Assembly: GCF_001936615.1 (NCBI RefSeq)
Contig: NZ_MLBF01000004.1
Span: 62,001-126,000 of the forward strand
Reading direction: 5' to 3'
Source: Desulfosporosinus metallidurans
Lineage (GTDB): Bacteria; Bacillota; Desulfitobacteriia; Desulfitobacteriales; Desulfitobacteriaceae
Length of the DNA stretch: 64,000 bases
Part shown: positions 43,207-52,501 of the stretch, piece after piece
How positions within the stretch are numbered: the stretch's first letter is position 1
How the letters are laid out: every line of letters starts with the position of its first letter
Notes under the pieces: generated by a model
The model's input: only the letters and a program-made list of their open reading frames with translations
What the model was told of the DNA's origin: nothing
The model's database searches: none
Program-made: the position numbers and the translations under genes

Positions 43207-43232
43207 GATATGTATATTATATATGTCATATC
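43207..43232. promoter_or_regulatory. Candidate ArsR operator for arsR-D-A
   Basis: GATATG and CATATC arms enclosing the -10 box of the operon promoter (14 nt between arms). Confidence 0.55.
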
Positions 43233-43244
43233 GAATAATGTCAA
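43216..43244 (-). promoter_or_regulatory. Consensus sigma-A promoter of arsR-D-A
   Basis: Minus strand: TTGACA (43239-43244), 17-nt spacer, TATAAT (43216-43221), both perfect. Confidence 0.85.
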
Positions 43245-43468
43245 TACGATTGAGATTGAGAATGGAATTTGTATAGTGCATATGAAATGGCATGAGGGAT
43301 TGATACAATCCAACATGCCATTTTTGTTACTTACGACAGGGCTGGTGATACAGCAGCCACATACGAGTCACCCTTTACCTCCTAAGTAGGCCCGTTCTAA
43401 TCCGGCAAGATTCTCACTTACTTCCGCGCTTTCCCTAATTAGCACCTACGATCATAGTGTGTCAGAAT

Positions 43469-43888
43469 CTATTTTACAATTAATACAGGACAGTTAGCCC
43501 TTTTTGCTACCTTATGACTAACGCCTCCCAGAACAAACTCCTGTAAGCCGTTTAAACCCCGACTTCCTATGACAATGACGTCAAATTTACCATCATTAGC
43601 ATATTTTACGATCGAAGGCCCTGGCTCACCGTGAATAAACTTCACTTTAAAATCGACCGTTGCCTGTTTCAACTTCTCTTGTATTGGGACCAATTTTTGA
43701 TGTCTTTTTAAGGTTATAGCGTCTGTATCCAAATCACGTAATACGTCTGATTTAGACGCCTCACTGTTGACTACATAGACGATCTCGATGTTCGCATCGG
43801 GGTTATTCCGCATTAAAAAGATAGCTTTTTCAGCGGCTCTTAAGGAATGTTCCGAGCCATCGGCCGCCAAAAGGATTTTCTTAAACAT
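43469..43888 (-). CDS. Universal stress protein UspA family (copy 3)
   Basis: 139 residues. KKILLAADGSEHSLRAAEKA at the start and GSRGLNGLQEFVLGGVSHKVAKRANCPVLIVK with the nucleotide-binding glycines. It is clearly more distant from the two usp genes near ferritin than they are from each other. It lies 41 nt after the SulP transporter, on the same strand; SulP-Usp pairs are common and suggest joint control of anion uptake. Confidence 0.9.
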   Translation of the reverse strand: MFKKILLAADGSEHSLRAAEKAIFLMRNNPDANIEIVYVVNSEASKSDVLRDLDTDAITLKRHQKLVPIQEKLKQATVDFKVKFIHGEPGPSIVKYANDGKFDVIVIGSRGLNGLQEFVLGGVSHKVAKRANCPVLIVK

Positions 43889-43929
43889 AAGTTCAACCCT
43901 CCAATTTTATAGTTACCGTTGTCTCTTGC

Positions 43930-45414
43930 TCAGTGTTTAGGTGGCCCAGAGTCCAAATCAGTATGCGTTGCCAATTTATCAATCAATAGGGAACTCTGTT
44001 CGTTTAGTCCACTTAAAGTAACCTTGATGTCATATTGCCTGTATTTGAAGACGATTTTATCAATCGCAGCAACGGCTGAATTATCCCAAAGAGTTGCATT
44101 GCTAAAGTTTATATCCACTTCTTTAATATCATCATGGTTATCGGTCCTGAAATCAAATAAATTAATTAATTCTGTTACAGAGACGAAAAATAACTGCCCA
44201 CTAATCCGGTATGTTTTCATCATACCGCTATTTTCTATTCGTTTTTTTACATGCACCTTCGATATTTTAGAGGCGAAAAAGACAGCACTTAGAAGAATTC
44301 CCACTATAACGCCCATCGCTAAATTATGAGTTGTTAGAACCATCAAAACGGTAATAATCATCACGAATGCATCACTTTTAGGCGTAATTCGTAAGGTTTT
44401 AAGAGATTGCCAGTCAAATGTCCCAATTGCCACCATAATCATAACGGCAACTAAGGCTGCCATAGGAATTTGCACGACATAATCTCGAAGACCCATAATT
44501 AGAACGATCAAGAACGTTCCTGCAATAAACGTTGATAATCGACCTCTTCCACCGGATTTCACATTAATTACGGACTGACCAATCATGGCGCACCCGGCCA
44601 TCCCTCCGAAAAAACCGACCACAATATTTGAAAGGCCCTGCCCCTGACTTTCTCTGTTTTTATTACTTCCTGTATCTGTCATGTCATCCACAATGGTGGC
44701 ACTCAGCAAGGATTCAGTCAGCCCTACCAGCGCTAGTGCAAAGGAATACGGCACTATAATCATTAAGGTCTCAAAGGTTATAGGCAGAGTGGGGAGAGAA
44801 AAGCTGGGGAAGTAACGTGTAATGATTCCCATGTCCCCGATTACGGGGACCTTAACGCCAAGCAGCATGGCAATTCCAGTAATGACCACGATCGCCACCA
44901 GCGTCGAAGGAATTGACTTTATCAGCAATGGTAATCCGTAGATGATCGCTAAGGCCCCCATGGTCATAGCGTACGCTTGCCATGTTTGTCCAAAAAGATA
45001 AGGTAATTGAGACGTAAAAATCATAATAGCTAAAGCATTAACAAAACCAACCATAACTGAGCGAGGTATAAATTTCATATACCTTGCCAGTTTGAGTGTC
45101 CCAAATAAGATCTGAAATAGTCCTGTTAAAATTGTGGCGGCAAACAGGTACTCTATACCATGGTCTTTTACTAAGGTGATAAATAATAGAGCCATTGACC
45201 CTGTCGCCCCAGAAATCATGCCTGGCCTTCCACCGACAAAAGCAATTAGAATCGGAATCATAAAAGATGAATACAGCCCCACCATGGGGTCAACCCCTGC
45301 AATAATTGAGAAGGCGATCGCCTCAGGAATTAAAGCCAGTGCAACGACAAGCCCTGCCAATACGTCATTTTTAATATTGCCAAACCATGACTCCCTGAAT
45401 GATAGTGTTTCCAT
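43930..45414 (-). CDS. SulP family inorganic anion transporter with STAS domain
   Basis: 494 residues. A membrane domain (about 15-385, twelve or more helices) with [31 protein letters not shown], the SulP signature region, and [31 protein letters not shown] domain (about 400-494) follows. ATG 45414 is taken because GAGGTT precedes it. The substrate may be sulfate or bicarbonate; sequence does not decide. The downstream usp gene is probably in the same transcript. Confidence 0.9.
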   Translation of the reverse strand: METLSFRESWFGNIKNDVLAGLVVALALIPEAIAFSIIAGVDPMVGLYSSFMIPILIAFVGGRPGMISGATGSMALLFITLVKDHGIEYLFAATILTGLFQILFGTLKLARYMKFIPRSVMVGFVNALAIMIFTSQLPYLFGQTWQAYAMTMGALAIIYGLPLLIKSIPSTLVAIVVITGIAMLLGVKVPVIGDMGIITRYFPSFSLPTLPITFETLMIIVPYSFALALVGLTESLLSATIVDDMTDTGSNKNRESQGQGLSNIVVGFFGGMAGCAMIGQSVINVKSGGRGRLSTFIAGTFLIVLIMGLRDYVVQIPMAALVAVMIMVAIGTFDWQSLKTLRITPKSDAFVMIITVLMVLTTHNLAMGVIVGILLSAVFFASKISKVHVKKRIENSGMMKTYRISGQLFFVSVTELINLFDFRTDNHDDIKEVDINFSNATLWDNSAVAAIDKIVFKYRQYDIKVTLSGLNEQSSLLIDKLATHTDLDSGPPKH

Positions 45415-45689
45415 TACTAACCTCACTTTTTTAAGATAAATTACTATTCAATAGTGTTACCCCTCTGAGCAAAAAGAAAATACTCGTTACGGACTAACTC
45501 ATTGAAACATCAATTTTCGAGGGGCGCCCGTCGTACGTTATCACAAATGAACATAAACGTCAATTTGTGTAAACATTCTATATTTGGTTAAAGTTTGCCT
45601 TCTTTAAGCTCATATTGTACAATATAGTTATCAGTTCTTATCAATAGTAATCACAAGTAGTGTAGCAAAGGATTAAGGAGTGAGTCCAT

Positions 45690-45878
45690 ATGGCCGAAGA
45701 TAAAGAAATAATGACCATACGCCAGGTGGCTGAATACCTACAAATCAGCGAGGTTACCACCTATCGTTTGGTTCAGGACGATAAAATTCCCGCCTTTAAA
45801 ATTGGTCATAGTTGGCGGGTGAAAAAAGAAGATCTTAACGAGTTTATTGAAAAGCAAAAACGCGGGGAAAGGTTCTAA
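45690..45878 (+). CDS. Excisionase-type helix-turn-helix protein
   Basis: 62 residues, HTH_17: IMTIRQVAEYLQISEVTTYRLVQDDKIPAFKIGHSWRVKKEDLNEFIEKQKRG. This is the short MerR-like domain used by excisionases and by regulators fused to or next to molybdate/tungstate transporters. It stands at the left edge of the scarred segment with no intact partner downstream, so it may be the remnant of a longer unit. Start ATG follows GGAGTG. The gap to its left (45427-45689) shows nothing else. Confidence 0.8.
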   Translation: MAEDKEIMTIRQVAEYLQISEVTTYRLVQDDKIPAFKIGHSWRVKKEDLNEFIEKQKRGERF

Positions 45879-46017
45879 TAATTGGAACTATTACCCACTT
45901 ATAACAATGAGCAAGAGGTGTTAAGGATGAGCTTAAAAAAATCCACACTTTCTAGGGTTAGTCCACCGTGATAAGTCAATTATCACAGATTAAATATTAA
46001 GAGGCGGATAATGCTAA

Positions 46018-46656
46018 GAGCGTGCTATTAATTAATAATGTTATAAATCTAGTGGAAAAGGTTCTTGGATTGAATCGTATGCTATGAATTGGCCAATCGG
46101 CATGGGTCCAGATTTTAAAGGGATTTATGATCGCCACACGGGGCAAGTTGAGCGTTTTATGGCAGGAAGTAGTAGATCAAGTTCCAGGCCACCTGTATCC
46201 GGAGCTCTCAGCGACCCAAACGTACGAGAGGGAATTAGACATGACCTTCTTAAGCAGCTAAATGAGGAAATTGAGCTCTTGGATATGGCCGGAAATACCT
46301 TCTCTCAGGAACGAGTTGACCGGGGAGAAGTGACGCTGGTGTTTTTCGGGAGCGCACTCAATAACTTCGGCGTGCCAAACTTTTTACGTAGCTTCCTTGA
46401 TTTAGCACCGTCCCCTCAGCCCAGAAGCACGAATCAGGGCGAGCTAGCTCCAGAAACGCCCAGCTTTTCCGGCTATATTTTTAAGATCCAGGCAAACATG
46501 AATGCACAGCACCGGGACCGCATCGCGTTTATCCGGATTTGTTCCGGCCGCTATGAGCGAGGTATGAACGCGATTCATACACGTTCTCACAGACGACTTC
46601 GGCTCGCTCAGCCTCAACAGTTGTTTGCTCAGGAACGAACCATTCGGCTGTTATAA
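46018..46656 (+). pseudogene. prfC: prfC (peptide chain release factor 3) remnant
   Basis: The readable stretch 46084-46656 matches the middle of RF3: NWPIGMGPDFKGIYDRHTGQVERF, VFFGSALNNFGVPNFLRSFLDLAPSPQPR, SGYIFKIQANMNAQHRDRIAFIRICSGRYERGM. Upstream, another frame continues the homology (VEKVLG then IESYAM) across a one-base deletion. The GTPase domain before it and the C-terminal domain after residues AQER are missing. A family member is about 530 residues. It is a dead fragment, probably left by rearrangement around the neighbouring insertion sequence. Confidence 0.85.
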
Positions 46657-46819
46657 AGAAGGTGCCAAAAGCATATTAAAACCCCTACTAGTGATATTTT
46701 TATCATATTTCGTTATCAAATTAGCCGTTAAACACGGAACCAGCGAAGCAACTAAAAAACAATCACAAACTATTGAACAAATCAGAGATCTTGTCCTGGC
46801 AAAAACAAAAGATAAGTAA
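46625..46819 (+). other. Uncertain short frame with one membrane segment
   Basis: A 64-codon frame opens on a TTG inside the prfC remnant and has no ribosome binding site. It encodes a hydrophobic stretch ILKPLLVIFLSYFVIKLAV followed by a charged tail. It may be the 3' end of a broken membrane protein (phage-like context) rather than a gene. I list it only because it overlaps no intact gene. Confidence 0.25.
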
Positions 46820-46842
46820 AACTTCATCACTTCTTATTACAG

Positions 46843-47676
46843 ATTGAACTCTACTTACAAACTGAAACAAAATCTTATCCAAGAATACTTCATTATCCAG
46901 GTAGTAAATGGAGTATGACGGATTGGATTATAAGTAATATGCCAGATCACAAAACCTATCTTGAACCGTTTTTTGGCTCTGGTGCATTCCTTTTTAATAA
47001 AGGAAGATCGAAAAACGAAACAGTTAATGATATTGATGGTAATGTAGTAAATTTATTTCGAGTAATTAGAGAACGTCGTAATGAATTGCTGAATTAATAA
47101 GCTGGACGCCATATTCACGAGAAGAATATTATTTATCTTACGAAGATGTGGAAGATGAACTTGAAAAGGCAAGAAGATTCTTGGTTCGAATGTGGCAAGC
47201 AATCGGAGGCAAGACCAGTGATCGTACTGGTTGGAGAAGCGCAATTGATTCTAATGGTGCTCATAAGACAAAAGAATGGTCCGTCGTTCCTGAAAAGATT
47301 CTAGCTGTTGCTGAGCGCTTGAAAGCTGTTCAGATTGATCAAACCTGCTACGAAACTAATTGAACGTTATAATCGTCCTGATGTATTGATTTATGCTGAT
47401 CCACCTTACATACTAGCTACTAGAAGCAAGAGGATGTATAAGCATGAAATGGCTGAAGCTGATCACCTCCAACTATTAGATGTTTTAGACGCTCATTCCG
47501 GACCGGTACTCCTTCCAGGCTACGATCATCCAATTTACGATGAACGATTAAAACATTGTAAACGTGAAACTAAATCTGTCAAAGCTGAGGCCGATAGAGA
47601 TCGTCAAGAAATTCTATGGATTAATCCTCTTGCTGCATCTAATTACCAAGAAAGGCAGCTTAGTCTGTTTGGGTGA
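46843..47676 (+). pseudogene. DNA adenine methyltransferase (Dam/phage type) with two frameshifts
   Basis: Three consecutive fragments in different frames make one D12-class N6-adenine methylase. Fragment 1 (to 47097): RILHYPGSKW, the SAM-binding LEPFFGSGAFLF. Fragment 2 (about 47104-47363): WTPYSREEYYLSYEDVEDELEKARRFLVRMWQ. Fragment 3 (to 47676): VLIYADPPYILATRSKRMYKHEM with the catalytic DPPY. Each join needs a frameshift and no start codon is visible before fragment 1. It is abutted on the right by an ISL3 transposase. It is probably of phage origin and not functional. Confidence 0.85.
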
Positions 47677-47683
47677 AAATGCA

Positions 47684-49001
47684 ATGAATATTCTCAACCT
47701 ACCAGAATACAACATCCTAAATATCCTCGAATCAGACGATGCTTACCGTATAGGGGTGGAGACAGCTAAACCACCTCTTTGTTGTACTCACTGGGTGTAA
47801 GGCTAACCTCTACAAGCACACTAAGCGTGTTCAACTTATTATGGATTTGCCCATGCACGGTAAACGAGTGGGTATTGAAGTTCACCAGTTGCGTTATAAG
47901 TGTCGGGAGTGTGGACAGACCTTTTACGAACCATTACCCAGCACGGATGATAAACGAGGCTGCACTAAACGTCTCATAGAGTACATAGAAAAACAATCGT
48001 TGAAGCGTACTTTCGTCAGTCTATCCAACGAAATAGGGCTTAACGAAAAGACGATCCGGAATATCTTTCGTGACTACATGAATCGGCTGGAGAAAAGCGT
48101 GCGTTTTCAAACACCACAGTGGTTAGGTATTGACGAGATTTACATCATCAGACCCAGATGCGTAATAACTAATATCCAAGATAACACCATTATTGACATT
48201 TTACCTGACCGTAACAAGCCAACCGTGATCACCTACTTGCAAAGTTTACCTGACCGTCAACGGATCAGTTACGTGGCCATGGATATGTGGAGGCCATACC
48301 GTGATGCTGTGAGCCTTGTATTACCCCAGGCTCAGGTTGTAGTTGATAAGTTTCATGTCGTTAAAATGGCCAACCATGCACTAGAAACCGTGCGTAAGTC
48401 TGTACGAGAAGGGCTAACGCCCAAGGAACGCCGAACCCTGATGCACGATAGGCACATCTTGCTCAAACGGCAAGCAAACTTAGATATCAGGGAACAATTA
48501 ATACTTAGCTCATGGACAGGCACTCTAAAGGACTTAGGGTTGGCTTATGAGCTTAAGGAAGAGTTTTATAGGATATGGGAGATACAAAGCCAACAGGAAG
48601 CATTATACCGCCTAAAACAATGGCGTGAGCGTATTCCTGATCATCTGATCTTTGCGTTTAAAGATTTGCTCTCAGCCCTTAAAAACTGGCAAGATGAGAT
48701 ATTCGCCTATTTTGATCACCCGATTACTAATGCCTATACAGAATGCTTAAACGGCCTTATACGTGTTATGAACCGTATGGGTCGAGGGTATTCATTTGAC
48801 GCTCTACGAGCTAAGATTCTCTTTACTGAAGGAACCCAGAAGGTCAAAAAGCTTAACTATAAACAGCAAGACTTCTCAAAATTAACAGACTCGGACTTAA
48901 CATATTCGTTTGTAACAATTGTTCGAGAAAGTCCAGGAGAAACAAACCTTGGTGTGGACATTTCCACACTTATCCGTTTATTGGAAGAAGGTAAGATTTA
49001 A
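47684..49001 (+). mobile_element. ISL3 family transposase with a frameshift near its N-terminus
   Basis: The N-terminal piece (ATG 47684-47800) reads NILNLPEYNILNILESDDAYRIGVETAKPPLCCTH. A 2-nt loss in the zinc-finger codons then shifts the frame, and the main part continues from about 47803 (KANLYKHTKRVQLIMDLPMHGKRVGIEVHQLRYKCRECGQTF) to 49001. The DDE catalytic region is intact: WLGIDEIYI, VAMDMWRPY, NAYTECLNGLIRVMNRMGRGYSF. A shortened protein could begin at ATG 47841. I found no clear terminal inverted repeats. The element separates the dam remnant from a truncated sigma-factor fragment. Confidence 0.85.
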
Positions 49002-49134
49002 AGTTTTTCCACCACATAATCCGGATAGCCAAAATTAATTGCACAGGCTTTATAACTTGCATAGAATATTGTATGAGAGTCAATTACTCAATGCAGCCAA
49101 GGAGAACATGAATTAAAGGATGAGTGGTATTTAA

Positions 49135-49395
49135 GTGGACATATGTATTGAAAGCATCTGGGCGGAATTTAGTACACCGCTAAAGAGCTTTATTAAAAAG
49201 CGGGTCAAAAATGAACAGGATGTCGATGATATTCTGCACCGTATCCCCATCCGCCCAACATGTTATGGCCCCAACCCAACATATGAATTCCCCCTTCAAA
49301 ATAATTTTCATTCCTTTAGAATGTCCTTATCCGTTGATAAGCTCATGACCGTTTTCGGTATCGATTACAAGTTTAATCCGAGTATGGGAGGATAA
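49135..49395 (+). pseudogene. Truncated ECF sigma-factor N-terminus fused to unrelated sequence
   Basis: From GTG 49135 the first 30 residues (CIESIWAEFSTPLKSFIKKRVKNEQDVDDIL) match the start of SigZ-like ECF sigma factors. After DDIL the sequence turns into HRIPIRPTCYGPNPTYEFP, which no longer fits sigma region 2, and stops at 86 residues, half the normal length. The break suggests a deletion that fused two unrelated parts. Confidence 0.6.
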
Positions 49396-49396
49396 G

Positions 49397-49711
49397 ATGC
49401 GCAAAAAACTATTTCTCTCCACGCTAGTCATCGTTCTAATCACCCTAACCTTTAGCATGCTTTCCGTCCATCTCGTCTTCCAAGAACAATTTACTGATTA
49501 TCTTACTAAAACAAACGAAACGATCTTGGAAGCGTTACCTTCTCGTCTAAGCGCCCTTTATCTGAGTAAGGGCACTTGGGATCCCGCCTCTCTAGATCAA
49601 GTAAGCCAATCCCTCCCGGTCGGCACAATTGTCACACTGACCGATCCGAACGGTAAGTTCATTGCCACGTTAAACAGCTCTAGGGGCAGCATGATGCACG
49701 GTCGTGCCTGA
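49397..49711 (+). pseudogene. Truncated sensor-type membrane protein N-terminus
   Basis: 104 residues: one membrane helix (residues 5-27, STLVIVLITLTFSMLSVHLVF) and an extracytoplasmic helical part YLTKTNETILEALPSRLSALYLSKGTWDPASLDQVSQSLPVGTIVTLTDPNGKFIATL, as in the sensor region of HAMP-type histidine kinases. It stops at TGA; 25 further codons in frame (MGMGGYGHWGGYVP) lead to TAA without any HAMP or kinase domain. It is either the remnant of a kinase or a small Gly-rich anchored protein. It starts 2 nt after the sigma fragment's stop. Confidence 0.5.
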
Positions 49712-49986
49712 ATGGGGATGGGCGGCTACGGACACTGGGGTGGATACGTACCTAGCACAGTTCCCGCTCCTGCCACGAGCAGCAACTAACCCACATTTCT
49801 AACCGGGGCCAACCTTTTTACTTAATTTCTGAATATCTCATTATTTTATCCCTTGAGTCTTTCTCAAGGGATACTAATTATTCGCCATCACTTCGTCACC
49901 ATGTTATGTGAGAAAAGAAAAAAAAACCAATGTTAAAATACATTTACAAATTTATCCTAAAAGGTCTTGCTTTTTTATAAGCAAAA

Positions 49987-50034
49987 AGGGGTGCCTCTCC
50001 TAAAAATTACTTTTTTAGGGAGAGGTACCCCTTA
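49987..50034. terminator. Terminator of the rhodanese/TVP38 genes
   Basis: AAGGGGTGCCTCTCCTAAAA pairs with TTTTAGGGAGAGGTACCCCTT, one mismatch, small loop. The gap 49712-50099 holds this and otherwise AT-rich sequence without genes. Confidence 0.75.
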
Positions 50035-50099
50035 AATTATTCTTCTCTGACTCAAATAACAGAACCCGGCTTGGCCCTTCATTAGTCAATTGGACATGC

Positions 50100-51071
50100 C
50101 TATTTTTCCATTGGCATATTTGGATCAGCTGACCACTCATAAATAGATGCTTCGTAGTTTCTAACTTTATCAAAGCCAACGGCTCTGAGGACCGTGCTAA
50201 GATAGCCCGATCTTATACCCATAGTTCAGTAAACTACAAAATCGTCTTGAGGAGTAACTCCCAAATCAGCCATCCTCTTTATGATTTCTTCAGGTCGTTT
50301 TGGAGTTCCATTTTCATTGAGCACTGATGACCATACTAGGTTCTTCGTCCCCTTAATATGTCCTCCTCTGGCTTCTCCGGCATCTTGACTCCCTTTATAT
50401 TCCTTTTCCGTTCTTGCATCTATGCTTACCGTTTTGCCAAGATTTGTATAGACATAATTCTTGTCTGCTGAATAGCTTTTATCAAACTCTTTAAGAATCA
50501 ACCCCGTAACTAGGGCAGGCTTTGGAGAGGCTTCTTTGGTCATTTCATAGCCCAGTTCTTTCCAATAAGGATTCCCTCCGTATAAAAGTTTAACATTGTC
50601 AAGCCCCGCCATTCTAAGTTGCCAAACGTTTCTTCCGTCAGAACCCGGTCCAGGCAGTACATTGGACGTGAATACCACAAGCGTGCTGTTAGTTACTCCA
50701 TAAGACTCCAGCTTTTTTGTCAGCGCCTCTTTGTCCAGAGTCGTACCCCATAATGGATCCCCTGGTTTTCCAACTATCTGTGAAAGTCCATGCCAACCAA
50801 TTCCAATGGCTCCTGGGATATGTCCCTTTTCATAGACATCTGGCTTGCTAGTATCAACTAAGATTGCTGTCTGATCTCCCAGCCTTTTTTTGAGTTCCTG
50901 GGGGGTTATAAATAAATCGCCTTTTGGGTAGATGGAAAGGTCAGCTGCTTGTTTAGTTTGGCCTGAGTCTACAGAATTCAAAGGTTTCTGTGGCCATGTT
51001 GCACAGGCACCTAATAATATCATTAAACTCAATAAAAGCGCCCCAATGCTAAAAAACCTCTTCTTAAACAC
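50100..51071 (-). CDS. Double-rhodanese lipoprotein with UGA at the catalytic Cys, candidate selenoprotein
   Basis: 323 residues if UGA 50228-50226 is Sec. Lipobox in MILLGACATW. First rhodanese domain (about 55-165) has FTSNVLPGPGSDGRN in place of the catalytic loop, with no Cys, so it is inactive. The second domain (about 185-323) reads DDFVVY-U-TMGIRSGYLSTVLRAVGFDKVRNYEASIYEWSADPNMPMEK and then TAG. The UGA falls exactly where rhodaneses have Cys in C-T-x-G-x-R-S, and 41 conserved residues follow it. A hairpin begins 10 nt after it. A stop here would remove the active site. The start overlaps the TVP38 gene by 8 nt. An exported sulfur- or selenium-transferase is the likely role. Confidence 0.85.
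50198..50215 (-). promoter_or_regulatory. Candidate bacterial SECIS of the rhodanese gene
   Basis: UAAGAU, loop CGGGCU, AUCUUA: perfect 6-bp stem, G second in the loop, loop 16 nt after the UGA. A GU/AC pair extends the stem past a small internal loop. Confidence 0.7.
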
Positions 51072-51774
51072 TTTTTCCTACCTCCTTTTTCTTATCGTTC
51101 CTAACTTGCTTGATGAGCACCGTAAGTGCACTAACGGCAAACAACATTAACAACCCTGTTACAAACGTCTTGGTAGTTCCGGTTAGCATACCTCCAATAT
51201 AGGAGTAGACAATGGTTGCTGGTAGTTGTCCAATGCCTGTGGCAATAAAAAATGTCCAGAATCTCATAGATGTTAAACCTGCTCCGTAACTCACAATGTC
51301 AAAGGATATAAATGGAAGTAAGCGGGCAATTACGATAGCGTATTTCCCATATTGTTTGAAAAAATGATCGACCTTCTCTAAAGCCGTCCGTGAGGTTAGT
51401 TTCTCTACCGCTGCTCTTCCTAAGAACCTAGCAATATAGAAACATAATGCTGCCCCTACCATAGCACTCGACCACGAAAGAATCGCGCCGTATACCCAAC
51501 CAAACAAACTAGCGTTAGCAAAGGTGATGATAAAGGCGGGCAGAGGTGCTACTACAGACTGGAAAATCATCAGAAGAAAAGAGATTATCGGAGCCCAAAT
51601 GCCAAATCCCAAGATATAACCCCTGACTAAATCGACATCCATATTGCTGAGAATGAAAAAAACTTGCTTGATATTTATTTTTATTACAGGGACAAAATTG
51701 TATAACGCTAGCACTGCCAACAATGCCAATAGTTTCCCTCTGTACCCACTTAAAATGTTTTTTACCACACTCAC
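51064..51774 (-). CDS. TVP38/TMEM64 (VTT domain) membrane protein
   Basis: 236 residues, six or so membrane helices. The VTT/SNARE-associated motif region is GFGIWAPIISFLLMIFQSVVAPLPAFIITFANASLFGWVYGAILSWSSAMVGAALCFYIARFLGR, followed by FDIVSYGAGLTSMRFWTFFIATGIGQLPATIVYSYIG. DedA/VTT proteins move lipids or ions. It is coupled to the rhodanese lipoprotein by an 8-nt overlap, an arrangement repeatedly seen where VTT proteins are linked to sulfur or selenium handling; that link is inference. Confidence 0.9.
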   Translation of the reverse strand: MSVVKNILSGYRGKLLALLAVLALYNFVPVIKINIKQVFFILSNMDVDLVRGYILGFGIWAPIISFLLMIFQSVVAPLPAFIITFANASLFGWVYGAILSWSSAMVGAALCFYIARFLGRAAVEKLTSRTALEKVDHFFKQYGKYAIVIARLLPFISFDIVSYGAGLTSMRFWTFFIATGIGQLPATIVYSYIGGMLTGTTKTFVTGLLMLFAVSALTVLIKQVRNDKKKEVGKSV

Positions 51775-51855
51775 CCTTCCAATTATTTTAGATAAATTCG
51801 TTTATAATGTTTAGCTTCTGGTTTTCCTTAATGTCCCGTGAAAAACTTGCGAACT

Positions 51856-52392
51856 TTATTTCGCTAATAGCTTGGCATAGGGCCAACCAGCCTGGCCATT
51901 TTCCAGAATCATGAGTCTGGATTCTGAGATTCCTTGATCGGTTAAATATTGAACCGTATTTTTAGCTCCACCGGCACCTTTAGGGCAAACGACTACAATC
52001 GGATCCTGTGAAGCCTTCAATTCTGGTAAAACCTTAGCTACCTTGGCTTTTTCCTCATCCGTTTTAACTGGATAAGCGTAGGTTGGGATAACCCCTTGAA
52101 TATGATGGGCATTATATTCTTTTTCCACCTGAATATCCACGATTTTCAGAGGACTTTTCTTCTCAATAGCTTGCTTAAGCTGATCGGCGGTATAATATTT
52201 AAAGTCTGTGATCGCCTTGCCAGGCAAGGCTGACGTGCTATTCGCAGCCGTATTGCTTGCGGGTGTACCATTCGTCGTAGTTGGTGTGGTTTGCCCGGTG
52301 GTGCTACTGGAACCGCAACCGGACAATACCAAAGTTAATGTTACAGTCAAAGCTAAAACTAAAGTTTTACCAACGATCATATTCTTTTTCAC
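51856..52392 (-). CDS. Single-rhodanese lipoprotein
   Basis: 178 residues. GTG 52392 with GGAGG 8 nt upstream gives a clean lipoprotein signal (NMIVGKTLVLALTVTLTLVLSGCGSS). After a Thr/Ser/Asn-rich linker comes one rhodanese domain with VVVCPKGAGGAKNTVQYLTDQGI; the catalytic Cys is present and is Cys, not Sec. The loop CPKGAGG is not the usual CxxGxR. It lies 81 nt upstream of TVP38 on the same strand, so three membrane-associated genes form a sulfur-transfer set. Confidence 0.85.
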   Translation of the reverse strand: MKKNMIVGKTLVLALTVTLTLVLSGCGSSSTTGQTTPTTTNGTPASNTAANSTSALPGKAITDFKYYTADQLKQAIEKKSPLKIVDIQVEKEYNAHHIQGVIPTYAYPVKTDEEKAKVAKVLPELKASQDPIVVVCPKGAGGAKNTVQYLTDQGISESRLMILENGQAGWPYAKLLAK

Positions 52393-52501
52393 GAAAATTT
52401 CCTCCTTTAAATCTTGACATTCAGGCCACTTGCACGGCACCATCAGAAGTTGAATAGCATAGCCAGTTTAATCAGGCTCTTTTAAACACAATTTCGTACT
52501 T

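Noticed and set aside
46084..46656. The 190-residue open frame as an independent intact gene
   Set aside because: It is plainly an internal RF3 piece lacking both ends, with homology continuing in another frame upstream.
49709..49790. In-frame TGA at 49709-49711 followed by 25 more codons, as a fourth Sec candidate
   Set aside because: The codons after the TGA (Met/Gly/Tyr-rich) fit no domain, no Cys position is implied, I see no good hairpin at the right distance, and the gene is already in a decayed region.
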